Shown here: piece by piece, positions 8,710 through 18,360 of the stretch
How the letters are laid out: each line of letters starts with the position of its first letter
Position numbering within the stretch: the stretch's first letter is position 1
NCBI GenBank assembly: GCA_001769035.1
Contig: MENF01000145.1
Span: forward strand, 1-50,508
Direction of reading: 5' to 3'
From: Bacteroidetes bacterium GWA2_32_17
GTDB lineage: Bacteria; Bacteroidota; Bacteroidia; Bacteroidales; GWA2-32-17
Length of the DNA stretch: 50,508 nt
Program-made: the position numbers and the translations under genes
Notes under the pieces: generated by a model
What the model saw: the letters and a program-made list of their open reading frames with translations, nothing else
What the model was told of the DNA's origin: nothing
Database searches by the model: none

Positions 8710-10206
8710 TTATAATTCTTTACGAAGTCTGCCTACCGGAATATTAAGTTGTTCGCGATATTTTGCAATAGTACGTCGTGCAATAGGATAGCCCCGTGTT
8801 AATAATACTTCGGTAAGTTCTTCGTCGGTAAGTGGGTTCGATTTATTTTCTTTGCCAATTTCGTCTTGTAATATTTGTTTTATTTCGCGGGTTGAAACTT
8901 CCTCACCTGCATCGTTTTGCATTGATTCAGAAAAAAAATATTTTAAAGAATAAATTCCAAATTGTGTTTGAACATATTTGCTGTTTGCGACTCTTGAAAT
9001 AGTGCTGATATCTAAACCTGTTATATCGGCAATATCTTTCAGAATCATAGGTTTAATAAATGTTTCGTCGCCATGTTTAAAAAACTCGTACTGATAATTA
9101 GCAATAGCATTCATAGTTAAAATAAGTGTATTCTGACGTTGCTGAAGTGCATCAATAAACCATTTTGCAGAGTCAACTTTTTGACGTGCAAATGATATAG
9201 CTTCTTTTTCGCGTTTTTCTTTTTTCTTTTTGTTACTTTGATAATCCTGAATCATACTAGCATACGCAGGGCTAACTTTAAGTTGTGTTGCATTTGGAGA
9301 GTTTAATGACACGAATAATTTGCCGTCATTATTTTCAACAATAAAATCGGGAGTAATTTGGTTAGGGTTTTTTGTTTGAGAATCAGAAAAAGTATTGCCA
9401 GGCTTTGGGCTTAAATGAATAATTTCATCTACAGCCTTTTTTAATTCATCTTCGGTAATTGAGAGTTTTTTTAATATTTGAGTGTAATGTTTTTTTGTAA
9501 ATTCTTCAAAATAATCGTTGAGAATTGTTATTGCTATTTTTACAGATGGGTTTTTTTCGTCTTTTCTTAAAATTTGAAACAGTAAACATTCCTGTAAATT
9601 TCGAGCTCCAATGCCTGGTGGGTCTAACTGTTGAATAGTTTTTAGTACTTCTTCAAGTTCATCTTTGCGGGTTTCGATGTTTTGTAAAAAAGCTAAGTCA
9701 TCAACTATAGCCATTAAATCGCGGCGTAAATAACCATCTTCATCAATATTGCCAATAATGTACTCGGCTATTTTTGTTTGTTTAGGCGATAAAAACCTTA
9801 ATTGAATTTGTGATAATAAACTTTCGTGAAATGTTTGTCCGTTTGCAAAAATCACTTCTTTAACCTCATCGTTTTTCGAGTAGTTATTTACAGTTAAATT
9901 ATAGTAAGGAGTTTCGCTGTCATCGTCTTCGATATAATCTTCAAATGAAAATTCGTCTTCTTTTTTTAAATTCTCGTCTTCTTGCGAAATTTCTTCTTCG
10001 TCATTATTTTCAGGTTCTGTTTCATCATTATCCAAAACTTCTGTATCGTCTTCGGTTTCACCTTCTTCGAGTGCGGGATTTTCTTCCAACTCCTTTTTAA
10101 TACGCTGTTCGAGTTCCATAGTAGGAATTTCGAGCAATTTAATAAGTTGAATTTGCTGAGGCGATAATTTTTGCAAAAGTTTTTGCTGTAATCTTTGGTC
10201 TAACAT
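8710..10206 (-). CDS. rpoN: RNA polymerase sigma-54 factor
   Basis: A 498-residue sigma-54. Region I is the glutamine/leucine-rich start (QKLLQKLSPQQIQLIKLLEIPTMELE). Region II is a long acidic stretch (~50-100). The core-binding region follows (LLSQIQLRFLSPKQ..., GIGARNLQECLLFQIL). A helix-turn-helix lies at about 370-400 (KDIADITGLDISTISRVANSKYVQ). The RpoN box ARRTIAKYRE is at residues 476-485. All regions are present, so the protein should be functional. It directs transcription from -24/-12 promoters with enhancer-binding activators; none of those activators is in this window. It stands alone as a minus-strand transcript. Confidence 0.97.
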   Translation of the reverse strand: MLDQRLQQKLLQKLSPQQIQLIKLLEIPTMELEQRIKKELEENPALEEGETEDDTEVLDNDETEPENNDEEEISQEDENLKKEDEFSFEDYIEDDDSETPYYNLTVNNYSKNDEVKEVIFANGQTFHESLLSQIQLRFLSPKQTKIAEYIIGNIDEDGYLRRDLMAIVDDLAFLQNIETRKDELEEVLKTIQQLDPPGIGARNLQECLLFQILRKDEKNPSVKIAITILNDYFEEFTKKHYTQILKKLSITEDELKKAVDEIIHLSPKPGNTFSDSQTKNPNQITPDFIVENNDGKLFVSLNSPNATQLKVSPAYASMIQDYQSNKKKKEKREKEAISFARQKVDSAKWFIDALQQRQNTLILTMNAIANYQYEFFKHGDETFIKPMILKDIADITGLDISTISRVANSKYVQTQFGIYSLKYFFSESMQNDAGEEVSTREIKQILQDEIGKENKSNPLTDEELTEVLLTRGYPIARRTIAKYREQLNIPVGRLRKEL

Positions 10207-10254
10207 AATCTTATTATTTTCATGTGTTTATATTTTATTAAGTAGTTTATATAT

Positions 10255-10378
10255 AGTAGTTTAAAGTTTTTGGTTTAAGGTTTTTGGTTTGAAGTTGTAA
10301 AAACTCGAAACAAGCAACCAGAAACCCGAAACTTGAAACCCGAAACCTTAAACTCGAAACTAAAAACTCGGAACTAAA
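10255..10378. repeat. Degenerate array of AAACTCGAAAC / GTTTTTGGTTT words
   Basis: The intergenic run between asnS and rpoN is built from 8-11-bp variants such as GAAACCCGAAAC, AAACTCGAAAC and TTTTTGGTTTAAGG. The same vocabulary occurs at 20486-20575 and 21004-21076. No gene or RNA was recognised in it. Confidence 0.7.
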
Positions 10379-10431
10379 ATGTTTCATTTATAGTTGTAAA
10401 CGAAAAGTATTAATTAAAGTTTCAAATTGAT

Positions 10432-11820
10432 CTAAAATTCTGCATTTTTAGGGGTTCTTGGGAATGGGATAACATCGCGAATATTAGCCATGCCTGTAAC
10501 AAATAAAATTAATCTTTCGAAACCTAAACCAAAACCACTATGAGGAGCAGCACCAAACTTACGGGTATCTATATACCACCACATATCTTTTGTAGGTATA
10601 TTGAGTTCTTTAATTCTGTCGTTAAGTTTATTAAAATCTTCTTCGCGTTGCGAACCACCAATAATTTCGCCAATCTTTGGAAATAAAACATCCATAGCAC
10701 GAACAGTTTTTCCATCTGGATTTTGTTTCATGTAAAATGCTTTAATCTCTTTAGGATAATCAATAAGAATGACAGGTTTATTAAAATGTTTTTCAACTAA
10801 ATAACGTTCGTGTTCCGATTGCAAATCGGTTCCCCACGAAACCGGATATTCGAATTTTTCGCCCGATTTAACGAGAATATCAACAGCTTCGGTATATGTT
10901 AATCGTTTAAAATCGTTGTTTACTACAAATTCGAGTCGCGAAATAAGCTCTTTATCATACATATTGTTTAAAAATTCCAAATCGTCTTTGCAATTTTCAA
11001 GAGCATATTTTACAAGATATTGAACAAAATCCTGTGCTAAATTCATATTGTCTTCTAAATCGTAAAATGCCATTTCGGGTTCAATCATCCAAAATTCGGC
11101 TAAATGCCTTGGAGTATTTGAGTTTTCGGCTCTGAAAGTTGGTCCAAAAGTGTAAATTTCGGAAAGTGCCATTGCAGCTAACTCGCCTTCGAGCTGTCCT
11201 GAAACGGTTAAATTAGTTTCTTTGCCAAAAAAATCCTGCGAAAAATCAATTTTGCCGTCTTCGGTTTTTGGCAGGTTATTAAAATCTAAAGTTGAAACTC
11301 TAAACATTTGTCCGGCGCCTTCGCAATCGGAACCGGTAATTATTGGAGTATGAACATAGCAAAAACCTTTGTCGTTAAAATATTTATGAATTGCAAAAGC
11401 CATGTTATGCCTAATTCGTAAAATAGCTCCAAAAGTATTTGTACGTGGACGTAAATGTGCAATTGTTCTTAAAAATTCCAGAGTATGTCCTTTTTTTTGC
11501 AACGGAAAAGTTTCGGTGTCGGCAGTTCCATAAACTAAAATTTCTTTTGCATGAATTTCAACTGTTTGCCCTTGTCCCTGCGAATTTACCAACAAACCTT
11601 TTACTTTAACACAAGCACCGGTAGTAATGTTTTTTAACGATTCTTCGCCAAAAACAGGAACATCAACCACAACTTGCATATTATTTATTGTAGAGCCATC
11701 ATTTATTGCAATAAAATTCACGTTTTTGTTTCCACGACGAGTACGAACCCAACCCTCTATAACAAACTCTTTATTAAACTCTTTTGATTGAAGTAACTCT
11801 TTAATTTTTATACGTTTCAT
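10432..11820 (-). CDS. asnS: Asparaginyl-tRNA synthetase
   Basis: A class IIb aminoacyl-tRNA synthetase charging tRNA-Asn. The ATG at 11820 (MKRIKIKEL) is preferred over the upstream TTG start. An N-terminal OB-fold anticodon-binding domain (~15-105; [21 protein letters not shown]) is followed by the catalytic domain. Motif 2 is [21 protein letters not shown] and motif 3 is [18 protein letters not shown] and [18 protein letters not shown] fit AsnS rather than AspS. At 462 residues it has the usual length. A good TTG-N20-TAGTTTTG promoter lies directly upstream. Confidence 0.97.
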   Translation of the reverse strand: MKRIKIKELLQSKEFNKEFVIEGWVRTRRGNKNVNFIAINDGSTINNMQVVVDVPVFGEESLKNITTGACVKVKGLLVNSQGQGQTVEIHAKEILVYGTADTETFPLQKKGHTLEFLRTIAHLRPRTNTFGAILRIRHNMAFAIHKYFNDKGFCYVHTPIITGSDCEGAGQMFRVSTLDFNNLPKTEDGKIDFSQDFFGKETNLTVSGQLEGELAAMALSEIYTFGPTFRAENSNTPRHLAEFWMIEPEMAFYDLEDNMNLAQDFVQYLVKYALENCKDDLEFLNNMYDKELISRLEFVVNNDFKRLTYTEAVDILVKSGEKFEYPVSWGTDLQSEHERYLVEKHFNKPVILIDYPKEIKAFYMKQNPDGKTVRAMDVLFPKIGEIIGGSQREEDFNKLNDRIKELNIPTKDMWWYIDTRKFGAAPHSGFGLGFERLILFVTGMANIRDVIPFPRTPKNAEF

Positions 11821-11838
11821 AATTAAATTTTTAACTTG

Positions 11839-11869
11839 CAAAACTACAACGATTTTTAAAGGTCTCCAA
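11839..11869 (-). promoter_or_regulatory. Promoter of asnS (Bacteroidota -33/-7 type)
   Basis: On the minus strand TTG (11869-11867) is separated by exactly 20 bp from TAGTTTTG (11846-11839), matching the Bacteroidota consensus. The -7 box is 18 bp upstream of the ATG, which predicts a short leader. Confidence 0.7.
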
Positions 11870-12025
11870 AAAGATATCTTTATTTCTTTACACTTTTGTT
11901 AGCATTATTCATCTGAGAGCTATCGGAATTAATTTGTATTTGCAGAGAATAATAATTTCAGAAATCCTGACCTGAAAGCCCAAAACTCCCTATAAATCGT
12001 CTTTTTTCGTAAATCTCAAATGTCT

Positions 12026-12033
12026 TAATTTTG
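12026..12033 (+). promoter_or_regulatory. -7-like box of the transposase remnant
   Basis: TAATTTTG fits TAnnTTTG and lies 24 bp upstream of the ATG of the transposase fragment. It is probably the former element's own promoter. Confidence 0.4.
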
Positions 12034-12057
12034 CGCAAAAACAATAAATTATATGCT

Positions 12058-12243
12058 ATGAAACTTCAATTACCAATATTTCCTGAAGGGACAAAAATGA
12101 TCAATGCTTTTGTTGGTTTTTTTCAAAAGATGACACTATTTTCTATTTGCATAATGGCTCTCCCATTTTGTGTCATCAAAAAAGAGATAAAGATAATTAC
12201 AGGTATGTTCGGGTCAGGTTAATTTTCTGGGGAGCACTATAAT
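12058..12243 (+). pseudogene. Remnant of a transposase N-terminus, frameshifted
   Basis: Starting at ATG 12058, MKLQLPIFPEGTKMINAFVGFFQ reads in one frame. Shifting by one base near 12130 continues as KDDTIFYLHNGSPILCHQK then RDKDNYRYV, which looks like the natural continuation of a DNA-binding N-terminal domain of a Bacteroidota transposase. After 12208 it runs into a 36-bp block that also occurs inverted at 196-231. Nothing downstream continues the gene, so only ~60 codons of an insertion sequence remain. The family name is not certain; the resemblance is from memory. The ORF track lists this as 12031..12222. Confidence 0.6.
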
Positions 12244-12321
12244 TTAGGCAAATATTTTTCCCCAGTCTAAACAAGAAAAATTCCTATCGGTATAAAACAT
12301 TTTTTTTAAACTTTCAATTTA

Positions 12322-12329
12322 TATCTTTG
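12322..12329 (+). promoter_or_regulatory. -7 box of glyS
   Basis: TATCTTTG matches TAnnTTTG and lies 20 bp upstream of the glyS ATG. It falls between the transposase remnant and glyS, so it is most likely the native glyS promoter. Confidence 0.6.
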
Positions 12330-12349
12330 CAACGGTAAAAATTAAAATT

Positions 12350-13891
12350 ATGACTCAGGAAGAATTATTTAAAAAAATTATTGCACATACTAAAGAATAT
12401 GGATTTATCTTTCCCTCAAGCGAAATATATGACGGATTAGCAGCAGTTTACGATTACGGACAACTTGGCTCATTGTTAAAAAACAATATACGCGAATATT
12501 GGTGGAAAAGCATGGTTCAACTTCACGAAAATATTATTGGAATTGATTCTGCAATATTTATGCACCCAACTATTTGGAAAGCATCTGGTCATGTTGATGC
12601 ATTTAACGACCCATTAATTGATAACAAAGATTCCAAAAAACGATACAGAGCCGATGTGCTTATAGAAGAACATCTTGCAAAAATTGAAGATAAAATTAAC
12701 AAAGAAGTAGAAAAAGCCACTAAGCGTTTTGGTGAAATTTTTAATCGCGAAATGTTTATTTCAACTAATCCAAGAGTTGTTGAGTATAGAAATAAATTTA
12801 ATGCTGTTAAAACAAGATTTTCAAAAGCTTTAAACAACAACGATTTAAACGATTTAAAAAATATTATTGAAGAAGAAGGAATAGTTTGCCCCGTTTCGGG
12901 AACACATAACTGGACTGATGTTCGCCAGTTTAACCTTATGTTCTCTACGCAAATGGGTTCGATAACCGAAGATTCCGGAACAATTTACCTTCGTCCCGAA
13001 ACAGCTCAGGGAATTTTTGTAAACTTTTTAAATGTTTACAAAACAGGAAGAATGAAAATCCCATTTGGAATTGCTCAAACAGGCAAAGCATTTAGAAATG
13101 AGATAGTTGCACGTCAGTTTATTTTTCGTATGCGCGAATTTGAACAAATGGAAATGCAGTATTTTGTTAAACCCGGCGAAGAAATGAAGTGGTTTAATTA
13201 TTGGAAAGAATTTCGAAAAAAATGGCATCTTTCACTTGGCATTCCAGAAGCAAAATTTCGTTTTCACGACCATGAGAAAATAGCACATTATGCAAATGCT
13301 GCGACTGATATAGAATTTGAATTTCCGTTTGGCTTTAAAGAACTCGAAGGCATTCATTCGCGTACTGATTTTGACCTTAGCCAACATCAGAAATTTAGCG
13401 GAAAAAAATTGCAGTATTTTGATAACGAAACAAATGAAAGTTATGTGCCTTATGTTATCGAAACGTCTATTGGATTAGACAGAATGTTTCTTGCTGTTTT
13501 AAGTTTTGCTTACAACGAAGAAAAACTTGAAGATGGCTCGGAACGTATTGTACTTCGTATTCCTCCTGTTTTAGCACCTATAAAAATTGCTGTTTTGCCG
13601 CTTGTTAAACGCGATAACATGCCCGAGAAAGCATACGAAATAATGAATGTTCTTAAATTCGATTTCATGTGCCAGTACGACGAAAAAGATACTATTGGTC
13701 GTCGTTACCGCAGGCAAGATGCAATCGGAACTCCTTACTGCATAACAATTGACCAGCAAACTTTTGAAGATAATACTGTAACAATTCGCGAAAGAGATAC
13801 TATGAAACAAGTTCGAGTTTTAATTTCAAAAATCTCTGAAATCGTGAATGAAAAGTTAAATCTAAAAAATATATTAAATTTAAATAAATAA
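12350..13891 (+). CDS. glyS: Glycyl-tRNA synthetase (alpha2, class IIa)
   Basis: 513 residues charging tRNA-Gly. It is the single-chain dimeric type, not the alpha2beta2 bacterial type. Landmarks are KEYGFIFPSSEIYDGLAAVYDYGQLG at the N-terminus, the motif 2 region RPETAQGIFVNF...RNEIVARQFIFRMREFEQME, and motif 3 VPYVIETSIGLDRMFLAVL. The C-terminal anticodon-binding domain is IKIAVLPLVKRD...GRRYRRQDAIGTPYCITID. The protein is complete. The stop codon is one base before the start of pseB, so the two may be co-transcribed despite unrelated roles. Confidence 0.97.
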   Translation: MTQEELFKKIIAHTKEYGFIFPSSEIYDGLAAVYDYGQLGSLLKNNIREYWWKSMVQLHENIIGIDSAIFMHPTIWKASGHVDAFNDPLIDNKDSKKRYRADVLIEEHLAKIEDKINKEVEKATKRFGEIFNREMFISTNPRVVEYRNKFNAVKTRFSKALNNNDLNDLKNIIEEEGIVCPVSGTHNWTDVRQFNLMFSTQMGSITEDSGTIYLRPETAQGIFVNFLNVYKTGRMKIPFGIAQTGKAFRNEIVARQFIFRMREFEQMEMQYFVKPGEEMKWFNYWKEFRKKWHLSLGIPEAKFRFHDHEKIAHYANAATDIEFEFPFGFKELEGIHSRTDFDLSQHQKFSGKKLQYFDNETNESYVPYVIETSIGLDRMFLAVLSFAYNEEKLEDGSERIVLRIPPVLAPIKIAVLPLVKRDNMPEKAYEIMNVLKFDFMCQYDEKDTIGRRYRRQDAIGTPYCITIDQQTFEDNTVTIRERDTMKQVRVLISKISEIVNEKLNLKNILNLNK

Positions 13892-13892
13892 A

Positions 13893-14918
13893 ATGCATTC
13901 TAATTTCGACCTTAACGACAAATCCATTCTTGTAACAGGTGGTACAGGCTCATTTGGAAAAAAGTTTGTTGAAACAATTTTAACCCGTTGGCCCAAAACA
14001 AAACGTTTAGTTATTTACTCCCGCGATGAACTTAAACAATTTGAGATGTCTCAAATATTTTCAAGCGAAAAATATCCTGGAATAAGATATTTTATTGGTG
14101 ATATTAGAGATGCCGAGAGGTTTCGCAGAGCTTGCGAAGGAATTGAAATAATTGTTCATGCTGCTGCCTTAAAGCAGGTTCCAACTGCCGAATACAATCC
14201 TATGGAATTTATTAAAACAAATATTATTGGAGCCGAAAATGTTATAAATGCTGCATTAGACTGCGGTGTAAGAAAAGTTGTTGCTTTATCTACCGATAAA
14301 GCTGCTTCACCTATAAATTTGTACGGAGCAACAAAACTTTGTTCCGATAAACTTTTTACATCTGCTAACAATATAAAAGGAAAACGGGATATTAGTTTTT
14401 CAGTTGTACGATATGGTAATGTTATGGGAAGTCGCGGCTCGGTAATCCCGTTTTTTATGAATAAACGAAAAGAAGGAGTTTTACCAATTACTCATACCGG
14501 AATGACTCGTTTTAACATTGTACTCGAAGAAGCTATTGAGTTGGTATTAATTGCTTTAGAACGTTCGTTAGGTGGCGAAATATTTGTTCCAAAAATTCCT
14601 TCATATAAAATCACTGATGTAGCAACTGCAATAGGACCAAATTGTAAACAAACAATAATTGGAGTTCGTCCCGGCGAAAAAATTCACGAAGAAATGATTA
14701 CCGAACATGATAGTTATAACACTTTAGATGCAAAAGATTTTTATATTATTTTGCCTATACTCCCCAAAGAAATTCTTGAAAATTATTTGAATCATTATTC
14801 GGCTGTTAATGTTCCTGTTGGTTTTAAATTTAATAGCGGAACAAATTCGCAATGGCTTTCTGTTGATGATATTAGAAAATTAATCAAAGAATACCTATAC
14901 AAAGATTTTTCAATTTGA
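13893..14918 (+). CDS. pseB: UDP-N-acetylglucosamine 4,6-dehydratase (inverting), PseB-like
   Basis: A 341-residue extended short-chain dehydrogenase/reductase. It has the NAD(P)-binding TGGTGSFGKKF at about residue 14, the FIGDIRDAERF segment and HAAALKQVPTAEYNP. VVALSTDKAASPINLYGATK includes the YxxxK pair. PseB converts UDP-GlcNAc to UDP-2-acetamido-2,6-dideoxy-beta-L-arabino-hexos-4-ulose, the first step to pseudaminic acid; related 4,6-dehydratases (FlaA1-type) are close alternatives. It appears intact. The next gene, pseC, overlaps its stop codon by 4 bp but is truncated, and no pseF, pseG, pseH or pseI follows, so the pathway is broken at this locus. Confidence 0.88.
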   Translation: MHSNFDLNDKSILVTGGTGSFGKKFVETILTRWPKTKRLVIYSRDELKQFEMSQIFSSEKYPGIRYFIGDIRDAERFRRACEGIEIIVHAAALKQVPTAEYNPMEFIKTNIIGAENVINAALDCGVRKVVALSTDKAASPINLYGATKLCSDKLFTSANNIKGKRDISFSVVRYGNVMGSRGSVIPFFMNKRKEGVLPITHTGMTRFNIVLEEAIELVLIALERSLGGEIFVPKIPSYKITDVATAIGPNCKQTIIGVRPGEKIHEEMITEHDSYNTLDAKDFYIILPILPKEILENYLNHYSAVNVPVGFKFNSGTNSQWLSVDDIRKLIKEYLYKDFSI

Positions 14919-15100
14919 TTAAAAATATTCCTTACGGAAGACAAACCATTGCCGATAAAGATATTGAAGCCGTTGTTGAAGTTTTAAAATCTGATTTTTT
15001 AACACAAGGTCCTAAAATAGCAGAATTTAAAAAACTATTTGCTCAATATATTCCTTATGCCTTTATACCTCGAACCTTTTTTGTATTCATTACATGTTAA
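14915..15100 (+). pseudogene. pseC: Truncated PseC aminotransferase (5' fragment)
   Basis: From TTG 14915, which overlaps the pseB stop codon, the reading frame gives IPYGRQTIADKDIEAVVEVL then SDFLTQGPKIAEFKKLFAQY. This is the standard N-terminus of PseC-type PLP aminotransferases (DegT/DnrJ/EryC1 family, normally ~380 residues). After about residue 45 the homology ends abruptly. The last ~15 codons (AFIPRTFFVFITC) read non-homologous DNA and stop at 15100. The catalytic lysine and nearly all of the fold are missing. A CCGATAGCTATCGG palindrome overlaps the stop. This is a deletion or insertion scar, not a functional gene. Confidence 0.85.
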
Positions 15101-15120
15101 ATCCGATAGCTATCGGATTT
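15099..15120. repeat. 22-bp perfect palindrome at the pseC break
   Basis: AAATCCGATAGCTATCGGATTT shares the core of the recurrent palindrome. It overlaps the last two bases of the stop codon of the pseC fragment. The remaining 168 bp before mccB hold no recognisable gene. Confidence 0.9.
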
Positions 15121-15288
15121 ATCCCGTTAGCAGTATACTTGATTTAAGAAAAAAATAATTTTCAGAATTTATTTGTTTTTTTATTTCCACAATAATCATT
15201 TGTTCTTTTTAAAATTATTATTAGGTTTGCTAACATTTTTAACTATTAAAATTTATTAACCTTGTACCGTTTAGAAACAAAAATTGAT

Positions 15289-16869
15289 ATGAACTCCAAA
15301 GAGTTTAAAATCAATAAAGAAGCTTATTTAAAACTCCTTAATAATTATAAAGAAGTATTAAAAACCGTAAAAAACGGAGGTTCCGAAAAAGCTGTAAAAA
15401 AACATAAGGAACGTGGCAAACTTTTAGCTCGCGAACGAATTGATTTATTAATTGACCCAAATACTCCTTTTTTAGAACTTTCGCCCCTTGCTGCTTACGA
15501 TATGTACAATAACGAATTTCCAAGTGCCGGAATAATCACAGGAATTGGTGTTATACATGGCAGAGAAACTGTTATTGTGGCAAATGATGCAACAGTTAAA
15601 GGTGGCACTTACATGAAAGAAACAATAAAAAAACATGTGCGTGCTCAGGAAATAGCCTTAGAAAATCATATTCCATGCGTTTATTTGGTTGATTCGGGAG
15701 GTGTTTTTTTACCAGACCAGGCAAATGTTTTTCCCGATAAATATCATTTTGGAAGATTCTTTTTTAATCAGGCTCGCTTATCGGCATTAGGAATTCCTCA
15801 AATATCAATTGTTATGGGTTCTTGCACAGCAGGAGGAGCATACATGCCTGCAATGAGCGATGAAACAATTATTGTAAAAAAACAAGGTACAATATTTATT
15901 GGCGGACCACCACTTGTAAAAGCAGCAACTGGCATGGTGGTTACCGCCGAAGAACTTGGAGGCGCCGATGTTCATACTGCAATATCAGGCGTTTCCGACC
16001 ATTTTGCGGAAAACGATGTTCATGCAATACAAATTTGCAGAAACATTTTTGAAACATTAAAAGCTCCCGATAAACAAATGCTTGATATTGCTCCAATTGA
16101 AGAACCTTATTACGACCCCGAAGAACTTTATGGCATTGCTCCTATTGATTTAAAAAAACCTGTTGACTCAAAAGAAATTATTATGCGTATTGTTGACGGA
16201 AGTAAATTTCACGAATTTAAAACCCGGTACGGACCAACAATTGTTACTGGTTTTGCAAGAATAATGGGATTTCCTGTTGGAATTATAGCCAATAATGGAG
16301 TATTATTTTCGGAATCGTCGCTAAAAGCTGCACATTTTGTTGAACTTTGTTGCATAAGAAAAACCCCAATAATTTTCTTACAAAACATTACCGGATTTAT
16401 TGTTGGCAAAGAGTACGAAAGAGGCGGTATTGCAAGCAACGGAGCTAAAATGGTTCATGCAGTTGCAAATGCTAACGTTCCAAAATTTACTTTGATTTTT
16501 GGCAGCTCAAACGGTGCTGGTAACTATGCTATGGCAGGCAGAGGTTACGAACCACGACTTTTAAACATGTGGCCCAACGCAAAAATTTCGGTTATGGGTG
16601 GCGAACAGGCAGCAAATGTTTTAATACAGGTAAAACAAGACCAACTTTCAGTAAAAGGTCAATCAATGTCGCAGGAAGAAATTGACAAGTTAAGAAACAG
16701 TATTTTAGAAAAATACGACCATGAAGGTTCTGCATATTACAGTACATCAAGACTTTGGGACGATGGTATTCTTGACCCTGTTGATACGCGAAAAGTTTTA
16801 GCAATGGGCATTTCTATGTCGCTTAATAATAAATTTCCCGAACCAAAATTTGGGGTATTTAGAATGTGA
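15289..16869 (+). CDS. mccB: Acyl-CoA carboxylase carboxyltransferase subunit, probably 3-methylcrotonyl-CoA carboxylase beta
   Basis: About 526 residues from ATG 15289; the TTG start in the track is nine codons earlier and less likely. The protein transfers carboxyl from biotin to an acyl-Co[78 protein letters not shown] and [14 protein letters not shown] follow the methylcrotonyl-CoA carboxylase beta pattern closely. The second crotonase-like half has [20 protein letters not shown] and [15 protein letters not shown]. Its partner mccA and a methylglutaconyl-CoA hydratase lie downstream, which makes leucine degradation the best reading. Propionyl- or geranyl-CoA specificity is less likely. 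Confidence 0.9.
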   Translation: MNSKEFKINKEAYLKLLNNYKEVLKTVKNGGSEKAVKKHKERGKLLARERIDLLIDPNTPFLELSPLAAYDMYNNEFPSAGIITGIGVIHGRETVIVANDATVKGGTYMKETIKKHVRAQEIALENHIPCVYLVDSGGVFLPDQANVFPDKYHFGRFFFNQARLSALGIPQISIVMGSCTAGGAYMPAMSDETIIVKKQGTIFIGGPPLVKAATGMVVTAEELGGADVHTAISGVSDHFAENDVHAIQICRNIFETLKAPDKQMLDIAPIEEPYYDPEELYGIAPIDLKKPVDSKEIIMRIVDGSKFHEFKTRYGPTIVTGFARIMGFPVGIIANNGVLFSESSLKAAHFVELCCIRKTPIIFLQNITGFIVGKEYERGGIASNGAKMVHAVANANVPKFTLIFGSSNGAGNYAMAGRGYEPRLLNMWPNAKISVMGGEQAANVLIQVKQDQLSVKGQSMSQEEIDKLRNSILEKYDHEGSAYYSTSRLWDDGILDPVDTRKVLAMGISMSLNNKFPEPKFGVFRM

Positions 16870-16976
16870 TTTTTTAAACAGGAAAATAATAATAACAAAG
16901 TAAAATATATTTATTAAAAAATACAAAATCAGGCAATATGTTATTTGATATATAGAAAGGTATTATTCAAACTAAT

Positions 16977-17519
16977 ATGCAATTACAAGTTATTCAAAAA
17001 AAGATATACGAAATAAGAGGACAAAAAGTAATGCTTGATTTTGACCTTGCCATACTGTATGAAGTTGAAACAAGGGTATTGAAACAAACTGTAAGACGTA
17101 ACTTAGATATTTTTCCTGATGACTTTATGTTTCAACTTACACGGGACGAATGGAAACTTCTAACATCACAAATTGTGATGTTTGAAAAGGGACAAGGAAA
17201 AGGCAAGTATCCAAAATTTTTACCCTTCGCTTTTACAGAACATGGAGTAACCATGCTTACCAATGTACTTAAAAGCAAAAAAGCCAGACAAACAAGCGTT
17301 GCAATTGTAAGAGCATTTATTGCACTTAAACAATTTATTTTGAACTATAAGGAACTTGACGAAAAACTAAAAGAGCTTGAAACCAAGTACAACCGACAGT
17401 TTGCCGATGTTTACGAAGCCCTCAAATACCTAATGGATGACAAACAAAGCAGAGACCACTTGAAAAAAAGAAAGCAGATAGGTTTTAAAATTAATTTAAA
17501 AAAAATAGGAGATAAATGA
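16977..17519 (+). CDS. ORF6N-domain DNA-binding protein
   Basis: 180 residues. The N-terminal two-thirds match the ORF6N domain: IQKKIYEIRGQKVMLDFDLA, LYEVETRVLKQTVRRN, FPDDFMFQLTRDEW, FAFTEHGVTMLTNVL and AIVRAFIALKQFI. These domains come from phage and mobile-element regulators and are thought to bind DNA. A predicted helix/coiled coil follows (YKELDEKLKELETKYNRQF). The last residues, KQIGFKINLKKIGDK, run past the usual end of the family (RKQIGF), and the stop overlaps the next start codon as ATGA. It sits between mccB and the hydratase gene, an unexpected place for a phage-type gene. Role unknown. Confidence 0.85.
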   Translation: MQLQVIQKKIYEIRGQKVMLDFDLAILYEVETRVLKQTVRRNLDIFPDDFMFQLTRDEWKLLTSQIVMFEKGQGKGKYPKFLPFAFTEHGVTMLTNVLKSKKARQTSVAIVRAFIALKQFILNYKELDEKLKELETKYNRQFADVYEALKYLMDDKQSRDHLKKRKQIGFKINLKKIGDK

Positions 17520-18307
17520 AAAAATACAATACTATCGAAATAACTGTCGAGAAAAAAATTACAACTGTATGGTTAAACAGACCAAGCGTACATAATGCTT
17601 TCAACAGCGAAATGATTGCTGAAATTACAGATTGTTTTAACAATATTAATAACGAACAGGATATTTCAATCGTTTTATTAAGAGGAAAAGAAAAATCTTT
17701 TTGTGCAGGTGCCGACTTAAATTGGATGAGAGATGTATCAAAACAAAGCTATGACGAAAATTTAAAAGAAAGTAAAAAATTATATGATTGTTTTTTCTCT
17801 ATTTACAAATGTCCAAAACCTACAATAGCAATTGTACACGGTGTTGCATTAGGTGGAGCAAATGGTTTGCTTTCGGCTTGTGATATAACATATTGCATTG
17901 ATAGTACAATATTTGCATTTAGCGAAGTAAAAATAGGAATTGTTCCGGCAACCATTTCTCCTTTTGTTATTAAAAGAATTGGTGAGTTTGGAGCAAAAGA
18001 ACTTATGCTCACCGGCAGAAGAATTAATGGCAAAGAAGCCGAAAATTATAAACTTGTAAACAAATCATTTAAATCAATAGAATCGCTCGAAAATTATGTG
18101 AGTATAATTATTGAGCAGTTAAAAACAAGTGGTCCAAATGCAATAACAAATTGCAAAATATTAATTTATGATGTTTGTAATGATTTAACATTCAGCGAAA
18201 CACAGAAATATACAGCCAAAATGATTGCCGATATAAGAGCATCAAAAGAAGGACAGGAGGGAATGGCTGCATTTTTAGAAAAAAGAAAACCAAACTGGAT
18301 TAAATAA
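17516..18307 (+). CDS. Enoyl-CoA hydratase/isomerase family, probably methylglutaconyl-CoA hydratase
   Basis: A 263-residue crotonase. The oxyanion-hole segments are FCAGADLNWM (about 62-71) and VHGVALGGANGLLSACD (about 105-121). EVKIGIVPATISPFVIKRIG matches the LiuC/AuhA pattern, including the family-typical KxGxxPATISP. Placement between mccB and mccA supports hydration of 3-methylglutaconyl-CoA to HMG-CoA in leucine catabolism. The start ATG overlaps the stop of the ORF6N gene by four bases, suggesting translational coupling. HMG-CoA lyase and isovaleryl-CoA dehydrogenase are not in the window. Confidence 0.87.
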   Translation: MKKYNTIEITVEKKITTVWLNRPSVHNAFNSEMIAEITDCFNNINNEQDISIVLLRGKEKSFCAGADLNWMRDVSKQSYDENLKESKKLYDCFFSIYKCPKPTIAIVHGVALGGANGLLSACDITYCIDSTIFAFSEVKIGIVPATISPFVIKRIGEFGAKELMLTGRRINGKEAENYKLVNKSFKSIESLENYVSIIIEQLKTSGPNAITNCKILIYDVCNDLTFSETQKYTAKMIADIRASKEGQEGMAAFLEKRKPNWIK

Positions 18308-18360
18308 CTTATAACAAATAACACAAAAAAGGAATAAAACAGAAATAAATAGAAATAGAT

